Part shown: positions 34,505 through 44,201 of the stretch, in pieces
Layout of the letters: each line of letters opens with the position of its first letter
Position numbering within the stretch: position 1 is the stretch's first letter
Assembly: GCA_963931865.1 (NCBI GenBank)
Contig: OZ007511.1
Span: 3,062,198-3,126,197 of the forward strand
Direction: 5' to 3'
DNA: 64,000 nt
From: Axinella damicornis
Taxonomy: Eukaryota > Porifera > Demospongiae > Axinellida > Axinellidae
Notes under the pieces: generated by a model
Databases searched by the model: none
Seen by the model: only the letters and a program-made list of their open reading frames with translations
Told to the model about the DNA's origin: nothing
Program-made: the position numbers and the translations under genes

Positions 34505-37500
34505 ATCCACCCAAATGAAACCTTGATGAGGTGTGAAGGGTTATACGTATACAATTCGAATGAAAAAACAATACAGCTTTGCCTTCCATCCTGTACAGAG
34601 TCTGAGATATAGATATAGCTAACTGTGGTGCTATGTAATTGAGTCTGTATAGTTCTTGATAATAGTGCACCAGATTTACATTCACTGTGATTAGTTACCT
34701 GTGGTATCATTGATTCGAACAGATGTATCCTGGAAGAAAACATTCCCTGCAGTAGTAACTTCAGTCTGTGTAAGTGCTGTGGGTTCTAGTCTCAGCTCTA
34801 GCACTTCAGTGCCTTCCAAAGCAATTTTATCAGTTGGAAAGGTGATAAGCACTTCAGAGGTCAGCCGCGTTGGATCCTCCCGGTCAAGGTAAATCGGTGT
34901 ATTACAAGCTGTGGTGCTGTAGTCATTTGATTCTGTCAAAGAAAACATAGGAACAGTGATAACCTTAAGCTGGAGCCACAAACTTTTGTCAACATGCACC
35001 TAGAGGTTTTCCTGTCCACATTGACATCACTGTAAAAGTCTTAACCAATTGCTTAGCAGTCCTCCTTTAGTTCTTGAACAACTGGTATAATGGCGGGCAG
35101 ACAATTTGTATCATGCATGCATGAACACAGTATCCATTTACTATACAACTAACTACAGTTGCATTACAACCATAGTCTAGACTAGCTCTCATAATCCGTA
35201 TCCTTCACTTACCAGTAGTCACATCCGCACACCTGAGAGTGATGTCAATATCACTAACTCGAAATCGTGCATCTTCATCCAGTGTATTTCCTTTGATGTC
35301 CATCCTAACCACAAGAGTCTCTTGCACAGCTCCTTCATCCACTGACACCACAGTCCTTTCAAAGCCATGAACTGTGTGTACAACATATGTACATCCTGTA
35401 ATTTACCCAGTGCATATATGCAAAATGATACAATATATCAGACCAGTACTCGCACATGCTCGCAAACCATGTTGGTATGCATGGTTTTATTTGGAAGCAA
35501 TAGAAAGGAGCGAAGTTTAAGGTGTGCACATTTCGGTTGCATTAGAGTGAGACGATGGAAGCATCCCATTGACTGGGGGTACGAATGCATTAGCGGGCTC
35601 AGTCTGTATACTTGGCCTAGCATGACGATCCACGCACTCATTGTAGTGATTCCAAGCATGAGTTGCTGCTTACTACGTAGCAGAAGACCTTACCTAGTTC
35701 ATACCGCAGAACAGTCGAGCAGGGACAGCTAGCTCCAGCTCCATTGTATAGTAGCTACCAGCAGAAGTTCACGCTGCAGTGTGCCTACTGACCTCGTATA
35801 CTGCTACATCGTACAAGTACCACCCGCCCACTTACAATTAAAGTGTGACGAATATACTTACATACAGACATGATATGACTACGCTGCACAATTTATTGCT
35901 TCATGCTTAAGGCGCTCGGCAAAAAACTCCCACCCTGTGTTGCTAGCGCTTACCATACACCAGACTCCGATTACAACACACATTCTAGTATAGTGACACC
36001 CTCTTGACCAATCAGATTGCAGTCTTGCTATGAATATCAAGATTTTAACCGTGTGTGTGCAATTTCATGGGGCAGGACTAGATTAGTGACGTGCGACCTT
36101 CGTACTTCAATTTATATCAGTGAACCTTGAACTCCGCGAAGAATGTTCGAGAACATTGGGCATGGGCTAGCTGGAATATCTGGCAGATGGAGCAGCAGTC
36201 GAAGCGGACGCAATCGGGGAGCTGCAGTTGAAGCAGACGCAATCGGGGAGCTGCAGTTGAAGCGGACGCAATCGGGGAGCAGCAGTTGAAGCGGATGCAA
36301 TCGGGGAGCAGCAGCTGAAGTGGATGCAATCGGGGCCAGCAGCAGCTGAAGCAAATGCAAACGGGGAGCAGCTGCTGAAGCGGATGCAATCAGGGACAGT
36401 AGCCGAAGCAGGGAGCAGTTGAAATGGACGCAATCGGGCCAGCAGCAGCTGAAGCGGACACAAGCGGCGAGCAGCAGCTGAAGCGGACGCAATCGGGGAG
36501 CAGCAGCTCTGCACAGAGAGCTGTCCGGCGCCGGATTACTCACGTAGGTGAATGAGGGGGAAGTAGCTGAGCGAACGAAGTGAGCGAAGCCACTTGTATA
36601 TCATAGACTGTGCCTATAACCTTTATTGAGGTCTTGAGGGCACTCACTATACTACAAACCACATACTATATCTATTACTTCAACACTACTGGTAAATTAG
36701 ACCTTAACCCCAAGTGCTTCATAGTGGACCTCGGACCTTGGATCTGGCATGCCTCACCCTGATTTTTGTTGTGTAACGAGATACATAATATTATAAGTGC
36801 TATGATCCTCGTGTTTCTGCTCCTCATACGACCTCATATTTTATTAGTGTTATTCACGTAACCCTCAACGAATCGGACGCCTCAGAATCGATCACATGAC
36901 TGAAACTTTAAATCGTGTACTACACACTTTAGTGTGCATTATCTAGATAATGCACACTTTCAAAGACCAACGGCTGTTTCAGGTAAATGATTAACATTGT
37001 ACTTTATAGGTTTTTGTGCATTACAGGGATACAGTTTGTGGAGAATGGACACTGCAGTGAGGGCTGATAGCTGATCCATGTTTTCCATTCCGTTCTGTAC
37101 AATTATGACCACCTACGACAGGAGTCAATCTATACTAAGAGCCAATTACAATTACCAACTTCATGAAATTCAATTTCCAATTACAACAAGGCTGATTCTG
37201 ACCATGATATTCATCACTGTAAATAACTACTCACCGATGCACTGCAAACACTGCCCCTGAGAGACCCGAAACCAGAAGCCATCTCCAAGGCAGCAGTCCT
37301 GGGCAGTGCTCACACCAGTCACAATATTCCCTCCACAGCTAGCTGCAGCATTGTCATAGCATGTCTGGAACTGTGCAGTGCCTGAGGGGAAACACAAAAC
37401 ACAAAGCAGAGGGTACATTATTCTACTGTATTGTAGAGTTTTAATAACCTCTAAACGCAAGAATGGCCATTACAGCAGTTGACCACCTATTAGACTTCTG

Positions 37501-40500
37501 TTCTAGCTATGTATGCTTAAGAAATGCCATTAACTCATTATTTTAATAATCACCACCCATGGCATACTAGCTACTCCAGCTGTAGTCTTGTGCCTGAACG
37601 TCTGGGCACAAGACAACTCCAGCTGGGTGGTTTGCATAATCTCACTGATTGTGAGGAGAAAATGTGCTACTAATGGGCAAGACACTGGGTCACCGTGAAA
37701 GCAGAATTCAGGAATGGACGGGTGTCATATGGAAGTTGGCTTTCCCGGTTCACGGCACCCCAATGCACCAAGCAAATTGACTGGGGGAATATGGCACCCT
37801 GTGTTGCACCCCTTTGTGAGCTAGGCATCCCTCGATGGTAAAGCTAAACTTACACCACTGAATTGGATTGCTGAACAGGCAACATGTGGTTAATAATAGT
37901 AACACTTCAGGCAGTTGCATTTACGGTTTGATACAGGCAGCCTGTGATTTGATAGGCAGAATGCGGCTTGATGCAGGCAGCATGTACACACGGTTTGATA
38001 CGGGAAGAATACAATTTGATAGGGGCAACAGGTGGAACATTCAATGAAGCCTCAGACTGATTCTCATAGCAAACTTCATTGACATCAACAAATATTATTG
38101 GAAATCAACAGGTCATGCCTTGTCAAAAGAACTAACCAGGTTTCTGACTGAAGGAGAAATGGCTGAGCAAAGAAAGTGCAGTAAGCGGCTACAACAATAC
38201 GGTCTCCTGAGCGGAAGGTCCAACACGTGTCAGTAATTGTAGATACTAGCTAATGGTATACCAAGGCAGAATGCGGCTTGATGCAGGCAGCATGTAGCTA
38301 TAGTGTTACCCTGCAGTTGTGGTAACATTAATAGTTTAAGCAGATGTGTCATGATCAGCAGACGGAGGCAGCAAGCAATGAAGATGAGCTACCTATCAGA
38401 GGACGAGGTGTAGTGTTCTCTATCTTTAGCTTCTTTGGCCATTTTCCTACTCCTTGGCCAATCCTAAATACAGTTCACAAAAATACTTACATACCTTAGA
38501 GGAGAAAGAAAAGTCTGATTTTGTCCTTCTTTCCTTTGCATAGCTTGCCAACAAAGCACTTAGGTTAGTTATACTTTACTTTCATCGTAGTACCCCGATG
38601 AAAAAGCAAGTACAAATGCATGGATGTGTCATGATCAGTAGGGATCCGGACAAGCATAGTTGGAGTGGAAGCTTTTATCCCTGCATGATGTGACTATTTT
38701 TACTTTATAAACATACAAGGATTAGATAAAATAAATTCCTACACTGGAAAAAATACTCAGTTAAATAACCCAGAGAGTGGTTACCCTGGTTTCAGTGAAC
38801 TCCCATGCACTGCAAACTAACCAGATAACACTGGCAGATGCATGATGCATATATGCCTGACTGGCAAGTACCATGAAGAGAATGGACTAACATGTCTACC
38901 ATCCACCGTTCTTCAAATTCTGTCACATACAGCAAGGCAGACACTTGTCTACTAGCTGAGGTACATAGTATGCACAATCATGCATGGTACTCCCCCAATT
39001 AGCTACTTATGCATCCAGCTAATGTATCCATTGTTTGGGCCGTGGTGAAAACCCGGACCGGACCGGACCGACCGGAAGTAGTAATTAGTGTCTCCTCGTG
39101 TAGAGAAAATAGCTTACTTGGATCGCCATTGCGAGTAGCCATTGCGGCATTGCCTCGTGCAGGGAAGTCAGAGAACAGTTTAGTCTCGCGAGTTGGCTGA
39201 TTTGCACAGTATTTTGAAGGCAATGAAGCCACGAAGCGTTAGCGAGGTAGCCGCGCGGGTCCAAGTCTGCCGGTAGCGACGACCCCCGAACTCGAGGATG
39301 ACTTGAAGGAGGCAATCAGGCATTTGTTGGCGTTTCACGGTGCTAGGTAAGTCAGAGAGCTGGGCCAAGCGAGTGTGAGTAATCTATGCATCGAGTACTA
39401 GTTATTCTACTGTCCGTGAGACTCGCCCCTGCTCTGCTAGCTATAAGCTTGACATAAACGCAACGCTAACTACAAATGCAGTAGCAATACAGACAGTACC
39501 TTTAATTTGCTGAAGCTCTTCGGGTCCCACGAAACTCCTCCGGCAGTTGTCTGCAAGTGCTACATGTAATAGTTGACAAAACATCCAAGTCTTTTTGCTA
39601 GCGCTAAGTCGCTGTACAATAATTATTGCTATTTCACTTCCGGTGGGTCCGGTCCGGTCAGGTCCGTCCGGTCCGGTCCGGTCCGGTCAGGTCCGGTCCG
39701 GGTTTTCACCACGGCCCATTGTTTGGTTCATCAACCAGAAATATAATGCATCATCAGCAGGTTAGTTTGCAGTGCATGAGAGTTCACTGAAACCAGAGTA
39801 AACCCATTGAATGAGAGTTCACTGAAAACAGAGTAAACCCATTGAAAGTGTATCTACATACATACCTTAGACTAACAAGGAAAAGCCGGGTCTGTGAGCA
39901 AACAGCAACATGTTACCTAGCTAATGTTTCAGTTGATTGCCATTCTTATTTCTTCTCTTATAACAAAACATACTTTTAGTGCATTGAGCTTTCAATAGTA
40001 TCAGTAACTCAAACCCACAGGGCCTAAAATTACGGGCTAGTAGTGTCCAAGATATAAATTGTTTTTCACTTGAGCTAGTAGCAACAAGCACATTTCTTAT
40101 TTGTTAGTTTGTAAACTCTCCCCCCGTCTCACGAAGAATAATTGGACAGCTACTGGGTTAGTAGTAAATATGGGAAACTGCCCTGCAATCACTAGACATA
40201 ACTAAGACTAACACAGAGTGACCCTCTGTATCAACTTACAACTATTGTCCACATACATAAGCAACCTTCGATTAGATCATCACTTGTATTGCCGTTATAT
40301 TGTGCTTGCCGAGAGTAAAATATTTGCTATAGCAATAACTTCAGTTTGTGTCGCTGCTGAAAACTGGTCCAGGAGCTCCAGCATTATGACTTCGGACTGC
40401 ATTTAGTCTAGCAACTGCTTACCAATGTACTGCTCACACACCCCAAGATGTGGGTTGCAAAACCAACCAATAGCTATTTCCAAGATATAGGTCCAGAATA

Positions 40501-40669
40501 TCGATATCCCTTTTTCAAAGATAGTAATCATGGCCAGTGCTCACAGGTAATTCTCCAATAGCATTGATTGTCACAAACGGCCAGCTACGTAGCTGTAATT
40601 TGCATACTCCTTACCAACTTGAGCAATAGCAGTAAGAACCACCAGCCACGCAGCCACACTACCACCCAT
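23864..40669 (-). CDS. Calx-beta gene B: secreted SP - six-Cys module - 6 Calx-beta (complete)
   Basis: Exons in transcript order: 40669-40615, 37381-37235, 35371-35213, 34932-34699, 34330-34103, 33096-32899, 31984-31559, 30926-30771, 30699-30436, 27027-26887, 26782-26531, 24412-24263, 24081-23864. All 12 introns are phase 1. The joined frame is 2628 bases (875 residues plus stop). Order: signal peptide, six-Cys module, Calx-beta 1 to 6. No membrane segment follows, so the product should be secreted into the matrix. Most donors are GTAAGT/GTGAGT/GTAAGG type; the one after 30771 is a weaker GTGTGT. It is the middle of three tandem copies; it has a fifth Calx-beta (26531-27027) that gene C lacks. 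Confidence 0.8.
24577..24607. repeat. G31 homopolymer
   Basis: 31 G in the gene B intron. Confidence 0.9.
24980..25025. repeat. CA dinucleotide microsatellite
   Basis: About 23 CA units, uninterrupted. Confidence 0.95.
25520..26289. mobile_element. 770-bp inverted-repeat element with mirrored coding-like segments
   Basis: The ends are reverse complements starting CAATAGACCTTATTCGGCTAA. Homology continues inwards for about 230 bp per arm (25520-25745 against 26289-26050). Both arms contain a diverged QVSTFVKGLRD / QVSTFVKALKD segment in convergent orientation. It may be an old tail-to-tail duplication of a short gene piece or a foldback transposon. No clear target duplication. Confidence 0.6.
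26531..27027 (-). CDS. Gene B Calx-beta 5 (exons 27027-26887 and 26782-26531)
   Basis: Encodes VGFVRTTFVTDGFVELCV and then the IDDIEVETIEDFFANLAL turn, ending VSITDDDL, a canonical Calx-beta end. Related to Calx-beta 6 in sequence, so probably its duplicate. No counterpart in gene C between 44201 and 50917. Confidence 0.75.
27028..30435. other. Gene B intron with a TTAA MITE; possible short plus-strand exons
   Basis: Apart from the element at 28488-29104 I see no recognised gene. Two plus-strand ATG frames end in good donors: 28397-28435 (MVAEFDVLHLQPQ, then GTAAGA) and 29681-29759 (ends NHNFTTK, then GTGAGT). They could be exons of a small gene inside the intron; nothing else supports it. 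Confidence 0.4.
28488..29104. mobile_element. Non-autonomous piggyBac-like element (TTAA ends)
   Basis: Bounded by TTAA at 28488-28491 and 29101-29104, with terminal inverted CCCTTTAA / TTAAAGGG. TTAA target sites and CCCTTT-type termini are piggyBac hallmarks. A diverged relative lies inverted at about 58430-58945. It contains a G tract (28669-28681) and no transposase. Confidence 0.65.
30436..30926 (-). CDS. Gene B Calx-beta 4 (exons 30926-30771 and 30699-30436)
   Basis: Very close to gene A Calx-beta 4. The donor after the first exon is GTGTGT, against GTATGT in A and GTATGG in C, so this intron may splice less efficiently. Confidence 0.75.
31195..31552. repeat. Two tandem 179-bp repeats abutting a splice donor
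   Basis: 31195-31373 and 31374-31552 are nearly identical; the second ends immediately before the Calx-beta 3 donor of gene B (31553-31558). Part of each belongs to the dispersed repeat also found near 7495-7645. Confidence 0.85.
31559..31984 (-). CDS. Gene B Calx-beta 3, single 426-bp exon
   Basis: Same length and Cys pair as in A and C; acidic turn FEDNTPENTEIF. Acceptor CACTAG, donor GTAAGG. Confidence 0.8.
32899..34330 (-). CDS. Gene B Calx-beta 2 (exons 34330-34103 and 33096-32899)
   Basis: The first exon has GNEGPDRRSTLPN and the second VDDEINEAAEDFVVVLE. The intron between holds a repeat with inverted ends at 33146-33748. Confidence 0.75.
33146..33748. repeat. Repeat with 16-bp inverted termini
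   Basis: Ends CAGGCCCATAGCAAGT and its reverse complement. The left third is similar to 45005-45120, the sequence into which the LTR element was inserted. I find no clear target duplication. Confidence 0.55.
34464..34504. repeat. C41 homopolymer in gene B intron
   Basis: 41 C, the longest homopolymer of the window, positionally equivalent to the tract in gene A. Confidence 0.9.
34699..35371 (-). CDS. Gene B Calx-beta 1 (exons 35371-35213 and 34932-34699)
   Basis: The 159-bp first exon includes a DEDA segment missing from A; the second exon is 234 bp as in A and C. Confidence 0.75.
36188..36520. repeat. GC-rich minisatellite, about 30-bp unit
   Basis: About eleven imperfect copies of GAAGCGGACGCAATCGGGGA-GCAGCAGCT type. 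The unit length is near a multiple of three, so all frames stay open, giving spurious long frames on both strands. Confidence 0.9.
36931..36958. repeat. Perfect 28-bp palindrome
   Basis: AGTGTGCATTATCT followed by its exact reverse complement, without a loop. Confidence 0.9.
37235..37381 (-). CDS. Gene B six-cysteine module exon
   Basis: 147 bp, phase 1-1, same six Cys as A with one extra residue before the last C-x2-C. Confidence 0.65.
37382..40614. other. Gene B intron with a foldback element
   Basis: No gene recognised. Contains repeated GGCTTGATGCAGGCAGCATG-type phrases (37960-38000 and 38270-38300) and the element at 39039-39715. Confidence 0.55.
39039..39715. mobile_element. 677-bp foldback element with 11-bp target duplication
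   Basis: Inverted ends GCCGTGGTGAAAACCCGGACCGG carry iterated GGTCC/GGACC units (more on the right side). The flanks CCATTGTTTGG at 39028-39038 and 39716-39726 are a perfect 11-bp duplication. Long ends and a 9-11 bp duplication are typical of Mutator-like elements; no transposase is visible. Confidence 0.75.
40615..40669 (-). CDS. Gene B first coding exon: signal peptide
   Basis: ATG at 40669, core VAAWLVVLTAIA, donor GTAAGG, phase 1. Confidence 0.75.
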
Positions 40670-40738
40670 CAGGAAAACCACTGCCGCTTCACCGTAATCC
40701 TGCCCGGCTGAAATCTGGAAGCATGCTGCATGCACTTG

Positions 40739-40758
40739 GGTTTTATATAAAAGTCAAC
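40739..40758 (-). promoter_or_regulatory. TATA-type core promoter of gene B
   Basis: TTTTATATAAAA at 40741-40752, about 75 bp upstream of the start codon, followed (plus-strand order) by the conserved GTCAAC seen upstream of A and C. Confidence 0.45.
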
Positions 40759-40883
40759 ATCCCTTTGCGCGCGCCGCGCTGCATGCAGCTCCACCCATTT
40801 CCGGAGGTAGGGCTGACGTTATCATTGGCGCGGCTGAGTACGAGTTCGAGCGTGCGCACCAGACTGTCGACAAAGACAGGGCA

Positions 40884-41872
40884 ATGGCGGGCTCTCTGTC
40901 ATTACTGCTCGTGCTGTTCGCAGTGTCTGTTGCTCTAGGAGCCCCTCAGAGCGAACCAACTGGTAAGAAATAAAGCCCGTCAAGGCAAGAGTGTATAATA
41001 CACTCTTGGTCAAGGTTTATGCTTACTTGTTTTGAAGGCAATGAAGTAGAATAGTATTATGCGTGTGCATGTTAACGCGCGTTCACCATACACACACGCG
41101 CGACACGTACCCACGACCACTGCTCGTGCTGTTCGCAGTGTCTGTTGCTCTAGGAGCCCCTCAGAGCGAACCAACTGGTAAGAAATAAAGCCCGTCAAGG
41201 CAAGAGTGTATAATACACTCTTGGTCAAGGTTAATGCTTACTTGTTTTGAAGGCAATGAAGTAGAATAGTATTATGCGTGTGCATGTTAACGCGCGTTCA
41301 CCATACACACACGCGCGACACGTACCCACAACACAAAGACTCGTTGGCTAATCGGCCGGCATTTTTGTAATGCGTGTCACTCTAATTCAACAAGTTTTGG
41401 CATGCATTCAACTAAGGCAAAATGAATTCATCATTGGTTTCATGGAGAATGTGGTTGTCAGTACAGCGACTGAGGCTCTTCCTCTGTTGGTCACCACGGA
41501 TGAGCCTCGTCCAGTGAACTTCACAGTAGAAGCAACCAACCCTCAATTGTTAACGGCAACGTATGGATCAATATTACTACACTGCAGCTGCCAAAAGATG
41601 TTACAATCACGAGTGACTCACAGAGGAACAAAGGAATTCGAGTCAAGGCTGAAGAGGGCAAGACCATTAGTGTCTATGGCTCAAACCATGAGGCACCTTC
41701 AAGCGATACGTTTACTGCTCTACCCTGCATCGATTACCCAGTTACCTTGGTTAATGGACGCACACCGAGACACAGGTATCATATCCTCACTGGTGACCAG
41801 TAAACACCGCAATGGGATAGTCAGAGACAACCACTGTCCCTGTGAAGTCCTGTCTTTTTGTCTGCAACTCTG
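40884..41872 (+). pseudogene. Fragment of an IgGFc-binding-like gene, head-to-head with gene B
   Basis: Exon 1, 40884-40962, encodes a signal peptide (MAGSLSLLLVLFAVSVALG) and ends at a GTAAGA donor in phase 1. A 215-bp tandem duplication repeats its second half with the donor at 41119-41333. Exon 2 begins at 41395 (phase 1) and encodes EFIIGFMENVVV, VTTDEPRPVNFTVEA. After a -1/+2 frame change near 41560-41585 it continues with LPKDVTITSD, RNKGIRVKAEEGKT and ALPC: the IgGFc-binding-protein N-terminal-like domain. At 41872 the sequence joins duplicated spacer, so the gene is cut off. It lacks the six-Cys module of the pseudogene at 20945-22852. Confidence 0.6.
40904..41333 (+). repeat. Tandem 215-bp duplication including exon half and splice donor
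   Basis: 40904-41118 and 41119-41333 differ at only a few bases. The second copy has the donor but no start codon. Confidence 0.9.
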
Positions 41873-41947
41873 AGTGCAGTCACTGCTCTTACCACAATGG
41901 CACATTGTATTTCAAACTATGCACAACAGTACAGTACTGCGTCGTAC

Positions 41948-41996
41948 CTATGAAGCAGCTGCAACAAAGGAGAAACAGTGCGAGCACCCTCGCCAT
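41948..41996 (-). pseudogene. Orphan signal-peptide exon
   Basis: Identical in layout to 22804-22852 (ATG at 41996, GTACGA donor), but the exons that should follow are replaced by the plus-strand fragment at 40884-41872. Confidence 0.65.
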
Positions 41997-43686
41997 CTTC
42001 ACCCGCAGCCAATTTAATCCCTGACTCATGCAGCTCCACCCATTTCCTGGAGGGAATTGCTGACGTCACGCACTACACTACATGTACAGAGCACTGTTCC
42101 CGCCTGGCAATGACAAATGAAGCACAATTATGACATTGCTATTTTGCATGACTTCAAGTGATCTTCACGGGTACCCACTGTCACCAAGAGGATCCATGGG
42201 CAGCCCCTGGAAGTCGGTACATTTAACTGGCCCCATATGTAGCCACAACGTACAAGTAAAGGAACACTGCAGGGTAGGTCATACCATGAACAGAGCCAGT
42301 ATCTAAGCTTGCTACATTGAGGTCCAAAAACTAAACTTGAAACTCTACACAACTTCTAGACACACCAACTACATGTAGCTATGAAGAGGTATTCATGTAA
42401 TGCAGTACATGATGCAGCTATGCATCTCCTACAGCTAGCTCTAATAGTGTTCATTTCTGTTCTTCACACTTCAAATTTTGGATCCATAAGTTGCATCAGT
42501 TGTAGCATAAAGCAAGGGTGTGTGTGTGTCATGTAAGAAATGGGTGTCAACCACACTACTCAAATTAACAGCCACTGAACACATCGATTAGGTATATCCA
42601 CTCTGATTCGCAATAGTAAAGGTGTAGTGTACTCTTATCAAGGTGTAGCACAGAATGTTACGTTGCGTCTACAATGTTTGAGAAGATCTCTTCAAATATT
42701 GGATAGCTAGTTCCCTATATGTATACAATGTAGCTATAGCTGTACAGTGCCTCGCCAGACTCCTCCAGGCTAACTTATTGCATAAAAGAGATCCAAGTAA
42801 GGGCAATTGCTGCTGTTTGAATGAACATGTTCTGTGGCTATAATGATAAGTTGGTCACACCTTCTCATTATTGGCTCCTGTTCATATACAGTGCTCCAGA
42901 GCAAGAGAGTCAACTTCTTAAAATCTTCGTACAGTGCATTTTGAGCTCTGAAGTACTGTATTATGTACATAACTTTCGATTTTAAGTAAAAATATAAGGT
43001 TTGAAAGAAAGTGATTTTTTACTATATATGGCAGTACAGAAACCATACAAGTGCTCAGCCAGTTTTAGGGGTTTTGATGGAATTTTGACACAAAAATCTC
43101 CATATCTTCAGACCAAAAAGGAACTAGGGGTTGAAATTTGCAATGTAGTTTCATCAGGGCATTGCCTATACACTATTCAAATTTGGAATCTTAACTAGTA
43201 ACCATCAGTGAGTTTGTAACTAAACACTTTTACACCTTTAAAACAGGCGTTTTGCTGAATATTTAAAACACCATTTACAGTTGAGCTTTCAAACTACTTT
43301 CATTTGTGTATCTTTGGGTGGAGTATCTTCAATTCAATTTACAGCTCTTAACTAGCATGGGCTGAAGAGATCACAACTAAAAAGTGTGTTTCATAAATTT
43401 CATGTTTACAAAGCCATACAAGGGCACTAGTAGTATACAGCATCCCATAAATTAAGATATAGATTCTGCGATCATCTCTCTATTCATGTACCAAGTTTTG
43501 AAACTTAATATTATGCATCTGGCTTCAAGTTATAGAACTGACAAAGTTGACTCTCTTGCTCTGGAGCACTGTATACCTACAGAGTTTATTGATACGGAAT
43601 ACCCTAGGTATGCAGTGGTACATTTCGTTGAGAAGTATTTACAAGAGCCGGTACAGCCAGTATGCACTATCACTTACTGGTCCTCA
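41997..43686. other. Spacer left of gene C; inverted arms within
   Basis: Copy of the 22853-23863 spacer without the MITE. Between about 42780 and 43640 the order is disturbed: 31-bp arms 42887-42918 and 43547-43578 (TATACAGTGCTCCAGAGCAAG type) are inverted, and sequence next to the right arm is inverted relative to the gene B spacer. No gene. Confidence 0.6.
43585..43590 (-). promoter_or_regulatory. Possible polyadenylation signal of gene C
   Basis: AATAAA on the minus strand, about 97 bases after the gene C stop. No equivalent in gene B at that distance. Confidence 0.35.
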
Positions 43687-44201
43687 CTAAAAGATCCCCA
43701 CTGTGGCTACATGTGGATTAACAGTGATCCGGTTTGCAGTAATGGTCATCACTGAAGCTTGGATGAGTGTCAGGTCAACACTGAAGGTTTCGTATGGTTC
43801 CACGCGGCCATCATCGATCACGTTAACACGGAAGCACTGTCTCGGCTGCTGGCAGGTGAAGGGACCCAAGGTTGCTGCAACTTTGACGTAATCAATGCCA
43901 GAGCCTGCGGGAAAAATGTGCATGGGACTATCATGGGGCATCCATGCAGCACTTCATTGGAGGGTGGTTATACTGATGAATTTGACAGCATGTTACAGGT
44001 ATAGTATCAACAAACTGCCATCATAGTTAACTAATGAATTTTATTACATACTTGCAGTGCCATCTTGGGTCTCCACAGTAAGGTTGAAGGTAACTTCGCC
44101 AATGAATCCATCTTCGGGCACTTTCACAATGACACATACTTCTGTCCATCCTCGTTTTTCACGAACAAAGTATCTCGATCTCTCAAATCCGACCACCAAC
44201 C
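43687..44201 (-). CDS. Gene C last Calx-beta and stop (exons 44201-44052 and 43904-43687)
   Basis: Counterpart of gene B Calx-beta 6, same lengths (150 and 218 bp), same TAG position and following GTAAGT donor. Confidence 0.75.

Larger units (their letters stand above)
35372..37234. other. Gene B intron with minisatellite and palindrome
   Basis: Nothing gene-like. Contains the minisatellite at 36188-36520, a perfect palindrome at 36931-36958, and conserved sequence up to the six-Cys exon. Confidence 0.6.

Noticed and set aside
36112..36543. Frames of 90-143 codons on the minus strand
   Set aside because: Explained by the minisatellite whose unit length is a multiple of three.
41010..41228. 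Minus-strand frames repeating MTKSVLYTLALTGF
   Set aside because: Antisense of the duplicated signal-peptide exon and donor region.
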